Origin: Fibrobacter sp. UWB10
GTDB lineage: Bacteria; Fibrobacterota; Fibrobacteria; Fibrobacterales; Fibrobacteraceae
NCBI RefSeq assembly: GCF_900182935.1
Contig: NZ_FXUE01000007.1
Coordinates: 1-64,000 of the forward strand
DNA: 64,000 nt
Reading direction: 5' to 3'
The notes beneath the pieces were generated by a model that was given only the letters and a program-made list of their open reading frames with translations, was not told where the DNA came from and ran no database searches. Positions 1-7,666 of the stretch are shown piece after piece (the stretch's first letter is position 1; every line of letters begins with the position of its first letter). The position numbers and the translations under genes were made by a program.

Positions 1-91
1 TTCGCCGCTATGTATTGCTACACCGCTCGACTTGCATGTATAAGACACGCCACCAGCGTTCGTTCTGAGCCAGGATCAAACTCTTCATTAA
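1..91 (-). rRNA. rrs: 16S ribosomal RNA, 5' end only
   Basis: The minus strand reads the universal 27F site (AGAGTTTGATCCTGGCTCAG) at 84 down to 65, followed by normal 16S 5'-domain sequence to the window edge. By analogy with E. coli numbering, where this site starts at nucleotide 8, the mature 5' end lies near 91. The rest of the gene lies outside the window. The fragment is too short to place the organism reliably. Confidence 0.97.
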
Positions 92-264
92 TTTTCTAAA
101 GTCTTGGTCCCGTTAATCACGTTCGTATCATTGACTATTCCAAGAAATTTCTTGGACCCGTCACTAAGCACATCTCCGATTCCTTCAATCTTCCCGGCGG
201 CCTCGCGGGCCTCCGTTTCGCGTTCGTTTGAGCTCTTCAGCCCTCTCGTTCGCGGGTGAGGCCA

Positions 265-293
265 ATTATAGAACTTTACGCCGTGTCCGTCAA
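265..293 (-). promoter_or_regulatory. rRNA operon promoter, sigma70-like
   Basis: On the minus strand there is a -35 TTGACG (293-288), a 17-bp spacer and a perfect -10 TATAAT (270-265). This predicts transcription starting near 258 and a leader of about 165 nt before the 16S gene. The leader carries an 18-bp perfect palindrome at 139-156. A clear boxA was not found. Confidence 0.8.
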
Positions 294-442
294 GGGGTTA
301 AGGCAAAAAATTTCACTTTTTTTTCGATTTTTTTGAAATAACGGTATTCCGCCCGATTGCCCGCCATTCTATCAACACATTATCAACTTTTGCCACAAGC
401 AAAAATCATTTTTTATATTTCGGAGGGAGAGGAAAACTGTTT

Positions 443-787
443 ATGGTTAGGAAAATTCAAGTCTTTATAGCAACAATTTTGACGGCCGCAGCTTTTTGCC
501 AAGCGCAGATGGCTCTAAAAAAGAGTCAAAACGAGAAAATTCCCGTCATTAACAAGGAATTCTTGCTTTATAAAGGCTCAAAAGCAGACGCAGAAGCCCA
601 GGAATCCCGCGAAGAACACAAGGACAGCGAAATTTCTGCCATAAATAAGGGATCTCAATTAAATCTCAGCAATCGTCAAGTTTCTGTTGCACAAATAGGA
701 TTATGCTTAGCAGCATCTATAATCAAATCCGCTACAGGCTCCGCAGAATCCGTTAACTGCGACTACACCCATTACGGAACACACTAG
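443..787 (+). CDS. small secreted protein of unknown function
   Basis: This 114-residue ORF is not recognised. It starts with a basic n-region and hydrophobic stretch ending in an AxA-like site (ATILTAAAFCQAQ), so a Sec signal peptide cleaved near residue 21 is likely. The mature part is polar and charged. Two cysteines remain after the predicted cleavage site, at about residues 88 and 105, and could form a disulfide. A purine-rich GGAGGGAGAGG lies 5' of the ATG, though with rather long spacing. It stands alone between the rRNA promoter and a convergent hydrolase gene. The signal peptide and ribosome binding site favour a real gene; the function is unknown. Confidence 0.5.
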   Translation: MVRKIQVFIATILTAAAFCQAQMALKKSQNEKIPVINKEFLLYKGSKADAEAQESREEHKDSEISAINKGSQLNLSNRQVSVAQIGLCLAASIIKSATGSAESVNCDYTHYGTH

Positions 788-822
788 CCGCAGACAAATT
801 GCAAACAAATTCCCTTATTGAG

Positions 823-1662
823 CTAAAGCTCTATAGTCATACCGCAGCGCATTTGTTCGGCGCGGTCGCCCAAAACTTCGTGCAGAATTTCAAACGCGCG
901 ATTTCCGGTGCAGTGCCCGGTATAAATCTTTTGGACATCTAGTTCGCGCAGGCGTTCGGCAAAGGCGCGTACCACTTCGTCTTTATAGCGGAACAAATGG
1001 AATCCGCCGAGAATCGCATAAATCTTTTTGCCGGGGAACGTAGCCTCGATTTCTTTTACGATGTTGTCTGCGCCGCCGTGGCTGCAACTGTTCATGACAA
1101 ACAAGCCCTTAGGCGTATCGAATACGAGACTTTGTTCGTGATCAAAACTATCATAGTGGTACTTGCCGTTTTCTTTGACCGAAAGATGCGCACGTTCGCC
1201 AATCGCAGAGAGGCCCGGAGTCTTGTGCGGCACCAGATACACATTCGGCGCTATCTGCATGTCGCCTTCGGCAAAGCGGATGCGGTCTGCAAAGCGCTTT
1301 AAAAAGCCCTTGTGAATTCCGATGTATTCGTGGTAAGTAAATCGGCCCAGCAATTTGTGTGTATGATAGCAGTTTTCGCCCGCGCCCTTGCGCAAGTAAA
1401 AAGGCGCAATCTTGTTCGCATGAAAGAACTTGGCCATGCCATCGCTATGGTCAAAATGCGCATGACTCAAAATGCCCACATCAACCTTCGAAAGGTCCAC
1501 GCCCATCACGCCCGCGTTTTTCGCGAACAAATGCGACGCTCCCGTATCGAGCAGGTAACGCTTGCCCTCGAATTCCACATACACCGACAAGCCCCATTCG
1601 CCAAAGAGCTTGCGGGAGCCACAGCAACTAGCGATATTATCTATCAGGACCTGAATCTTCAT
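823..1662 (-). CDS. MBL-fold metallohydrolase (COG1237-like)
   Basis: Cytoplasmic metallo-beta-lactamase-fold protein of 279 residues. The metal-binding motif is SHAHFDHSDG near residues 66-75. A conserved LLDTGAS strand precedes it, a further metal-site region is SCSHGG near 193-198, and a C-terminal GGFHL and TGHCTGN follow. This arrangement matches the COG1237 family, often annotated as methanopterin-pathway phosphate synthase-like; the substrate in bacteria is unclear. It has no signal peptide. The gene runs convergently with the small secreted protein and has a lipoprotein gene immediately upstream with a 15-bp gap, so the two may be cotranscribed. No strong Shine-Dalgarno precedes the ATG. 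Confidence 0.85.
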   Translation of the reverse strand: MKIQVLIDNIASCCGSRKLFGEWGLSVYVEFEGKRYLLDTGASHLFAKNAGVMGVDLSKVDVGILSHAHFDHSDGMAKFFHANKIAPFYLRKGAGENCYHTHKLLGRFTYHEYIGIHKGFLKRFADRIRFAEGDMQIAPNVYLVPHKTPGLSAIGERAHLSVKENGKYHYDSFDHEQSLVFDTPKGLFVMNSCSHGGADNIVKEIEATFPGKKIYAILGGFHLFRYKDEVVRAFAERLRELDVQKIYTGHCTGNRAFEILHEVLGDRAEQMRCGMTIEL

Positions 1663-1677
1663 ATTACAAAAGCCGGA

Positions 1678-2313
1678 TTATTTGCAGTCAAGGCAAGTCC
1701 ATTCTACGATACCGGAACCGTAGTTATTGAAACGAGCACGAGTGTAGCTTTCAATATCGATTAAGAATCCGATTTTGCCAGCATTTTTAGTGCAGCAGCC
1801 ATCGCAATCGCTATCGGCGCACTTGTCGTAAACAACGGCATCAATCGTGTAGCCGCCCTTGCGAAGCCTAAAGGTCTTTAGTTTGTACGTATCCCAATCT
1901 TTTTCATGGATGGCGATAATGTTATGTTCGCTAACCCATTCTTCGGTCTGCTGATCTTCGAGGCCCGCAAACCAGCCCGCCCAAGTGCAGCCATTATAGT
2001 CTTCACATTCTTCGCTGCCGGGTTCCGGCCAAGAAGTATACCATGTAAGAGCGGCCCTATTCCATACGGTATCGGTAGAAGATTCGCTAGATTCAATTTC
2101 GGCACTTGACTCTGGCGCAGTTTCTGCGCTACTCGATTCTAGAACAGTTTCGGAGCTACTCAAAACAGCTTCTTCTGAGCTACTAGATGCGACTTCGGAA
2201 CTGCTGAGTTCCTGAGCAGACGAACTTTCCGGTGCCGGCGAACTAGAATTATCGTCACTGCATGCGGCGAGCAATGCAATCGCAAGAATTGCACCACACA
2301 AATAGAATTTCAT
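1678..2313 (-). CDS. lipoprotein with Ser-rich linker
   Basis: 211 residues. The signal peptide ends in a lipobox, LLAAC, with Cys at about residue 18, so the protein should be lipidated and anchored in an envelope membrane. Residues 20-80 are a linker of Ser/Glu repeats of the SSSSE type, typical of Fibrobacter lipoproteins. The remaining 130 residues form a small Cys-rich domain with closely spaced cysteines (CADSDCDGCC) that could bind metal or form disulfides. No family was recognised for that domain. It lies just upstream of the MBL hydrolase in the same direction. Confidence 0.8.
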   Translation of the reverse strand: MKFYLCGAILAIALLAACSDDNSSSPAPESSSAQELSSSEVASSSSEEAVLSSSETVLESSSAETAPESSAEIESSESSTDTVWNRAALTWYTSWPEPGSEECEDYNGCTWAGWFAGLEDQQTEEWVSEHNIIAIHEKDWDTYKLKTFRLRKGGYTIDAVVYDKCADSDCDGCCTKNAGKIGFLIDIESYTRARFNNYGSGIVEWTCLDCK

Positions 2314-2340
2314 AGAGCCTCCTTTTTGCCCAAATACTTT

Positions 2341-2898
2341 TTAAAGCAATTTTCCGTCGCTAAAGGCGTTACCCACACGGCGCTCCATGACATAATAGCC
2401 ATGACCCGCAGAGTCGTAGCACACGGGAGCGAGCTTTTCTACAGAAAGTTTGCCGGATTCATCGAGTACGGAATCGTCGACAGACACATTCACGATTTCG
2501 CCGAGCAAAAGTTCCGAATCTTCATTGTAGCTTACGAACTTGCATTCCAATGCGAGCGGGAGTTCAGCAATCAGCGGAGCATCCACATGAGCGCTCTTGA
2601 CAGAGGTCAAGCCGGAATGAGCAAACTTGTCGGCGACCTTGTTGCCTGAGGTCACGCCCAGGTAATCAATCGCCTTGATGTTCTTGGCCGTCGCCATGCT
2701 GACGGTAAAAGCCTTGCGCGCAAGAATATTCGGCATGGTCTTATGGCTGTGAGCCACGTAAATGGCGACCTGGTTCGTGTCGCTGATAGAGCCCCAAGCG
2801 GCTACCATGGCATTCGTAGAACCGTCTTCGTTATACGTCGCAATCACCAATGTAGGCTGCGGGTACAAGTAAGCTTTAACACCGAGATCTTTGCGCAT
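2341..2898 (-). CDS. flavin reductase-like FMN-binding protein
   Basis: 185 residues resembling the flavin reductase/NADH:FMN oxidoreductase split-barrel family. The N-terminal part has the usual pattern: a proline-containing strand (YPQPTLVIATYN), NAMVAAWGSISD, then a strand with SHKTMPNILARKAFTVS. The middle holds the DYLGVTSGNKVADKF motif of proteins in this family that bind FMN. No signal peptide is present, so it should be cytoplasmic. An AAAAGGAGC ribosome site precedes the ATG. It is followed after 27 bp by the Ser-rich lipoprotein gene and is divergent from the TIGR02147 gene. The exact substrate is not evident. Confidence 0.85.
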   Translation of the reverse strand: MRKDLGVKAYLYPQPTLVIATYNEDGSTNAMVAAWGSISDTNQVAIYVAHSHKTMPNILARKAFTVSMATAKNIKAIDYLGVTSGNKVADKFAHSGLTSVKSAHVDAPLIAELPLALECKFVSYNEDSELLLGEIVNVSVDDSVLDESGKLSVEKLAPVCYDSAGHGYYVMERRVGNAFSDGKLL

Positions 2899-2967
2899 TG
2901 TTTGCTCCTTTTAAGTTCTTGATTTACAAGATATAAAAATTTTCCGATTTCATCGCTAATTTTCTCT

Positions 2968-2986
2968 ATAACACAAAGCGTGTTAT
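2968..2986. promoter_or_regulatory. inverted repeat in divergent intergenic region
   Basis: ATAACAC, 5-nt loop, GTGTTAT: a perfect 7-bp inverted repeat between the divergent flavin reductase and TIGR02147 genes. The half-site GTGTTAT recurs at 3052-3058. This is consistent with an operator, but no binding protein is known. Confidence 0.45.
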
Positions 2987-3015
2987 TTAGAATTAAAAAC
3001 TTGAACTAACCGGCT

Positions 3016-3053
3016 AAAATTCGGCGATTTTCGTAAAATTCAGCGATTTTTGT
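3016..3053. repeat. 19-bp tandem direct repeat upstream of TIGR02147 gene
   Basis: Two adjacent copies of a 19-bp unit, AAAATTCGGCGATTTTCGT at 3016-3034 and AAAATTCAGCGATTTTTGT at 3035-3053, differ at two positions. They lie about 50-85 bp upstream of the start at 3102 and directly before a -10-like TTATAA. Placement suggests a regulatory site. Confidence 0.55.
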
Positions 3054-3101
3054 GTTATAAGAACATTGACTTTTGTAATTGCAGAATCTAGTTTTATAAA
3101 T

Positions 3102-3935
3102 ATGAAGTCGGTCCTCGAATACAGAAATTACCACGCATTTATGCAGGATTACTACGACTCCCGCAAAAAAAGCGGAGCGTTTTCATGGCGTGAATTCAGC
3201 AAGAATGCCGGTTTTTCGTCTTCAAACTACCTGAAACTGGTTTGCATGGGCAAAAGCAAACTGAGCAAGGTCAAAACAGCCCAAGTTGCCAAAGCCATGG
3301 GGTTGATTGGTCACGAAGCCGAATACTTTGAACAACTCGTTATTTTCGGAAATGCCATAAAGGATAGCGTCAAAAAAACAGCTTTCTTGGAAATGTCAAG
3401 GATTGCCCAAGAGCACAAGGTTCGCGTTATCGACAGCGATGCATTCCAGTACTACGAATCCTGGAAATACCCCGTCATTCGCGAACTTGCCCCAATGATG
3501 CCCGACGCTCAGCCACGAAAAATCGCCGACGAATGCAAAGAGTATGTTTCGGCTGAAGAGGTCCGCGACATTCTCGCTTTCTTAGTGAAAGCAGGATTCC
3601 TCAAGAAAGACGGCGATAAAGTCTATTCGCAAACTGAAAAAGCAGTCGTCGGTTCGCCAGAAGCCCTCCCGATCGCCATTCGCGAAATGCACAAGGAAAT
3701 GGGCAGCATGGCCGTGCGTGCAGTAGACCGATACAACGCAAGCGAGCGCTACTTTACAGGAATGACTATCGGTGTTAACGAAGAAACCTATTCACGAATT
3801 ATCGACGAAATCAACATTTGCGCCAAGAAGATTGCCGCCATTGCAAACGAAAGCGACAACCCAAATCAAGTCTACGGATTGAATTTTCAACTTTTCCCTT
3901 TCACAAATAAGATTGAAGGAGAAAGCCATGCTTAA
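3102..3935 (+). CDS. TIGR02147 family protein, probable transcriptional regulator
   Basis: About 277 residues, matching the TIGR02147 family (F. succinogenes paralogous family). It starts with the typical VLEYRNYHAFMQDYYDSRKK, then an FSWREFSKNAGFSSSNYLKL segment that reads like a helix-turn-helix. After this comes a long helical region and a C-terminal block with YFTGMTIGV. I chose the ATG at 3102 rather than the upstream TTG at 3066 because family members begin at this motif. No signal peptide. The 3' end overlaps the next lipoprotein gene by 8 nt, so the two form an operon; TIGR02147 genes commonly sit beside lipoprotein genes in Fibrobacter. A DNA-binding role is inferred, not shown. Confidence 0.85.
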   Translation: MKSVLEYRNYHAFMQDYYDSRKKSGAFSWREFSKNAGFSSSNYLKLVCMGKSKLSKVKTAQVAKAMGLIGHEAEYFEQLVIFGNAIKDSVKKTAFLEMSRIAQEHKVRVIDSDAFQYYESWKYPVIRELAPMMPDAQPRKIADECKEYVSAEEVRDILAFLVKAGFLKKDGDKVYSQTEKAVVGSPEALPIAIREMHKEMGSMAVRAVDRYNASERYFTGMTIGVNEETYSRIIDEINICAKKIAAIANESDNPNQVYGLNFQLFPFTNKIEGESHA

Positions 3936-5220
3936 CATTAAACAGAATTTCTACATGGCGGGAGCAATTGCCCTTATTACGCTTGCAGCCTGCTCCTCGG
4001 ACAGCCCTACCACGGCTGGCTCCACGACTATTCCGAATGCGACTGCCGAAATCAGCAGTTCTTCGGACGAGGTGACAACAAGTTCCTCGGACAACGCAAT
4101 TACTAGTTCAGCAGGCGAAGAAATAAATAGCAGTTCCTCGAACAACGAAACCATTGGAAAACAGGATATCATTTTCACCACTACGCCCACAGCAAAAAAA
4201 GCAATCTCCCAAGGCGAGGTCGTTGTTTACGGTAATGAAAATGGAGCGGAAGCAAGTTGTTCCGCAGGCAAGTACGCCAGCACGAAGAAATACCTGGCGA
4301 GAATCAGCATTGCCGACGGTGAAACCATGGAACGGACAATCGGGTTATACAACTTCGGAAGTGCCTGCAACGATATCTACAAGGCTTTCCAGGAATCGTG
4401 CAATTCCGGCTTGGTAGATGTCGCACCAGATGCAGTATGTAGCGGGAACGGAGACTTAAAGGCTTTCTGCTACGCTTCCAAAACTGATTCCGTTAGGACA
4501 TGCAATGCAAGAGGCGAATGCATCACAGCAGGGCCGGATTCCACAATCAACTTCGACACGCTTCTTGAAAGTTTCACCAAGGAATCCAACGACATCTGCG
4601 GCACCATCGCAGACGGTGTAGACACGACAGAATACGACATTCCCAAATCGGAACCCGATAGCAGCACCAAGGCAAATTCCGGCAGGGTATTCATCCTTGA
4701 ACCTAATACAGATAAACTAGATGTTACCGATGAAGAACGCGCAGTTCTAGATAGTCTTGCTGCGGCGTTCCCTGAAAAATACAGAATAGATGAAATCGAC
4801 GGCATGACCTTATTCCTCAACTACGATGCCGAATACCGTTTTATGACAGCAGGCAAGAAGTTCATCCTTAACGAAGATGACAACACCTGTACCGGAAACA
4901 TCTATCAAGAAGAATCCGGCGTAACGCGTTATATTTCAAAGTACGGAGATTGGCGTTCCACACACACGACAGTTCTTGTATCTAACAACGCAATCGTGTA
5001 TTTGGTCAATGACGGTACCGGTTCCGCCAAGGAAGTTTTCCAAGCGGAATGCGAAGCGACAAACGGTTCTTACTATGAATATATCGAGAAGGCATTTGGA
5101 TGCGCCGTAAAGAACTTCACGGAAATCCCATTCGCAACCATCGTCAGCGAACAGGAATCCATGAGCAGAAACAATTTCGATATTCTTCCAGAATTCACTC
5201 CAAGGACGTTCGCTAATTAG
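3928..5220 (+). CDS. lipoprotein paired with TIGR02147 regulator
   Basis: 430 residues. The ATG at 3928 has an AAGGAG site and overlaps the end of the upstream gene by 8 nt, indicating translational coupling. The signal peptide ends in LITLAAC, a lipobox with Cys at about residue 21, followed by a Ser/Thr-rich linker with several SSS clusters. The rest is a soluble domain with many cysteines and no recognised family, so it is presumably exported and disulfide-bonded. The stop lies inside a 16-bp palindrome (5209-5224) shared with the convergent ATPase gene end. A surface or periplasmic role is likely; the function is unknown. Confidence 0.75.
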   Translation: MLNIKQNFYMAGAIALITLAACSSDSPTTAGSTTIPNATAEISSSSDEVTTSSSDNAITSSAGEEINSSSSNNETIGKQDIIFTTTPTAKKAISQGEVVVYGNENGAEASCSAGKYASTKKYLARISIADGETMERTIGLYNFGSACNDIYKAFQESCNSGLVDVAPDAVCSGNGDLKAFCYASKTDSVRTCNARGECITAGPDSTINFDTLLESFTKESNDICGTIADGVDTTEYDIPKSEPDSSTKANSGRVFILEPNTDKLDVTDEERAVLDSLAAAFPEKYRIDEIDGMTLFLNYDAEYRFMTAGKKFILNEDDNTCTGNIYQEESGVTRYISKYGDWRSTHTTVLVSNNAIVYLVNDGTGSAKEVFQAECEATNGSYYEYIEKAFGCAVKNFTEIPFATIVSEQESMSRNNFDILPEFTPRTFAN

Positions 5221-5226
5221 CGAAAC

Positions 5227-6918
5227 CTACCTAGAGCCTTCCCTCAGTCTGAACGCCACGCAGGCGATGTCGACGACACGCGGGAGGCTCATTTCGCGGC
5301 TCATGCCCTGCGGCAGGTTACGGAAGCCTACGTTCTGGATTTTTTCGTGAAGCTTCTGGATAGTCGCGGCGACAGAATCACCGGCAGCAGAGGTATCGGA
5401 CGATTCCGAATTGCTGGCGGCGTTCTGCAACAAGTTCAAAAGCACAAAGCCCGCCCCCAGGCGCTGCTGCTTGTCGACAAGCGTATTGAGGCGCGATGTG
5501 TCGGACACTAGGAACCCGATTTGCAACAAAGTATCGCCGGAAAGTTTTACCTTGACTTGGCGCTCGACCGCAGAGGTGGGGCGCACCGATTTTTGCAAAG
5601 GTTGCATGTAGGCTACAAACGGGCGCGCGCTTGAGGCCGCGGCTGTAGACTGTTGCGATTCCGGCGACTGCGAAGACTTTGCACATTCAGCCTTGTAGTT
5701 TGCCATGATCACGATGTTGTCGGCAAGGTCGAGATAGTCGCCGCAAGCGCCTGCCACCAGAATAAAGCTGTAGCCCTGAGCCGAGATTTCGCGGATGCGG
5801 TCGGTCAAGGGAATTAGCGGTTCGCGGTCATCGCCCAAGAGCTTGCGCACGCGAATGTCGCGAATCAAGAAGTTCACCGCCGAAGAATCCTCGTCGATCA
5901 AGAAGGTGCTGGCCCCCGCTTCCATAGCCTCGAGCAAGTTTGCAGCTTCGCTTGTTGAGCCCGACGCCGAAAGCGTATTGAAATTCTTAGTCGAAACGCC
6001 GCCCGGCAAGTCGCGCACGAACTGCGACAAGTCTGTGCCGCGCACGCTGCGGCCGTCTTCGACGCCCACGCGGAGTGCCGATTCGTCAATCACGATTCCT
6101 TCGCGGCCGTCGCCCGGAATATGCGGGTAGACCGCGCGGGTCAAGGCCTGCAGCAAAGTCGACTTTCCATGGAAGGCGCCACCCGTAATCACGGTGATTC
6201 CCTTCGGGATTCCCATGCCGCGAATTTCGCGACCGCACACATTCAAAGTCACCGCCATCTGTTCGGGAGCGGTAAACGGCACCGCACCTTCCAGCGGCAA
6301 TTCGCTCAAGCCAGAGGCTCGCGGAAGCACTGCGCCATCGGGCACGAATGCACACAGCCCGCGACTTTCGAGCTGGGCCAAAATCTCCTTGCGTTCGGCG
6401 AGCACGCGGAAATGTTCCTGCAACGCGGCCTCGTCGGACTTGCTGTAATAAAGCCCTGCCGACACCAGGTCCGGCAACACCATCGTCAAAATTTCGGCAG
6501 CGACTTCGGCCTGAATCTTGCGGCCTTCGCCTGGGAGCCTTACCTGCAGGCAGGCCCGGAGCTCGCCGTTATCAATCCACAGGGAATTTCGCACCAGCAT
6601 CTCGGGTCCAGCCGTATCGAATACAATGGCGGCATCCTTATCGGGATACTTTTCTTTAACCAGTCGCGAAAGTTTGCGGTGCAAGAAATCGCTTAACGCC
6701 AAGCGGCGTTCAAAAGAGCCACCCCATTCGCCCGCGTAACCGAGCATCGAAAGATTCGCCTTGATTACGACTCTAGAAGCCGGCGCATACGGGTCGCCTT
6801 GCACATGCAGGAATTCCAACGCAAAGTCGCCAAAATCCCATGGTTTGTCTGCAAGAGACTTGTAGAGACCATAATTTTTGCCATTTAAAGTGCGAATTTT
6901 CTGGTAAAGGGCTTTCAT
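5227..6918 (-). CDS. ABC-class ATPase (PF09818/COG3044-like)
   Basis: 563 residues, cytoplasmic, without membrane segments. The Walker A motif is GGAFHGKST (residues 246-254), preceded by an N-terminal domain rich in RLPG and IVFDTAGPE patterns. The Walker B-like acidic end is STFLIDEDSSAVNFLIRD, and a signature-like region lies just before it (TLSASGSTSEAANLLEA). This order fits the PF09818 family of predicted ABC-class ATPases, whose biological role is unknown. Length is as expected for the family. It is transcribed alone, convergent with the lipoprotein and divergent from the PEGA gene. Confidence 0.9.
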   Translation of the reverse strand: MKALYQKIRTLNGKNYGLYKSLADKPWDFGDFALEFLHVQGDPYAPASRVVIKANLSMLGYAGEWGGSFERRLALSDFLHRKLSRLVKEKYPDKDAAIVFDTAGPEMLVRNSLWIDNGELRACLQVRLPGEGRKIQAEVAAEILTMVLPDLVSAGLYYSKSDEAALQEHFRVLAERKEILAQLESRGLCAFVPDGAVLPRASGLSELPLEGAVPFTAPEQMAVTLNVCGREIRGMGIPKGITVITGGAFHGKSTLLQALTRAVYPHIPGDGREGIVIDESALRVGVEDGRSVRGTDLSQFVRDLPGGVSTKNFNTLSASGSTSEAANLLEAMEAGASTFLIDEDSSAVNFLIRDIRVRKLLGDDREPLIPLTDRIREISAQGYSFILVAGACGDYLDLADNIVIMANYKAECAKSSQSPESQQSTAAASSARPFVAYMQPLQKSVRPTSAVERQVKVKLSGDTLLQIGFLVSDTSRLNTLVDKQQRLGAGFVLLNLLQNAASNSESSDTSAAGDSVAATIQKLHEKIQNVGFRNLPQGMSREMSLPRVVDIACVAFRLREGSR

Positions 6919-7038
6919 GCGTTGAAAAGTAGTTTTTTAAGGGCGCTTTTTTAGCACGCGTTTCCAAACTTTTGCACAAAAAAAAATTAAATTCCATAAA
7001 AACTTTATATTTTTAGAACAAACAAACAGGAGAAATCC

Positions 7039-7575
7039 ATGAAAAAGCTTTACGTTTTTGCGCTTTTGGTCGCATTCCTCTTTACCGCCGCCGTCGCTGA
7101 CGACGATCCACCTCCGCGCGGTAAGGCTGCAACTATTACCATCATTACCAACCCGCCTAACAGTGATGTGTTCCTCGGTGGCGAACCTCTCGGCAAGAGC
7201 CCGATCGAAAACATGAACGTGAAGTCTGGCCGCCAGACCCTCGTGGTGATCGACCAGGGTTACGAACTGGTGAACCAGCGCGTGAACATTTGGCCGGGTA
7301 ACGATAAGCGCAACGTGTTCGACTTCGGCACCAAGATTCCTAAGGGTGCTATCAAGGTGACCACCATTCCGGGCAAGTGCCTTATCTACATTGACGGCGA
7401 CAATGCCGACAAGACCGACGGCGCAGCTCTCACCATCAACAACCTCGATGCCGGTGACCACGTGATTCGCGCAGAATGCTCCAACCGCAAGTCTGCTGAA
7501 GCTCTCGTGACCGTGAAGGGCGAAGAAACGGTCGAAGTGACCCTCGACGCTTCTGGCAAGAAGAAGAAAAAGTAA
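7039..7575 (+). CDS. secreted PEGA-domain protein
   Basis: 178 residues with a Sec signal peptide (KKLYVFALLVAFLFTAAVA). Two PEGA domains follow: the first has TNPPNSDVFLGGEPLGKSP, the second TTIPGKCLIYIDGDNADKT; both end with the GRQTLVV or GDHVIRA strand typical of the fold. The C-terminus is a Lys-rich tail. PEGA domains are small beta-structures found in exported proteins, often associated with surface or cell-wall layers. An AGGAG site precedes the ATG and a strong terminator follows at 7603, so it is a single-gene unit. Confidence 0.9.
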   Translation: MKKLYVFALLVAFLFTAAVADDDPPPRGKAATITIITNPPNSDVFLGGEPLGKSPIENMNVKSGRQTLVVIDQGYELVNQRVNIWPGNDKRNVFDFGTKIPKGAIKVTTIPGKCLIYIDGDNADKTDGAALTINNLDAGDHVIRAECSNRKSAEALVTVKGEETVEVTLDASGKKKKK

Positions 7576-7602
7576 TTTCTCTCTCAGTGGTTTATACCAT
7601 AA

Positions 7603-7632
7603 GCCTCCGACATAAGTCGGAGGCCTTTTTAT
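7603..7632 (+). terminator. rho-independent terminator after PEGA gene
   Basis: GCCTCCGAC, ATAA loop, GTCGGAGGC (9-bp perfect stem, 7603-7624) followed by CTTTTTATTT. Confidence 0.9.
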
Positions 7633-7666
7633 TTATATTTAAAACATACTTAAGAAGGGAACACTC

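Noticed and set aside
3066-3101. TTG start and TTGACT -35 for the TIGR02147 gene
   Set aside because: The longer reading adds residues not typical of the family; the TTGACT is too far from a TATAAA (23 bp) to be a convincing promoter.
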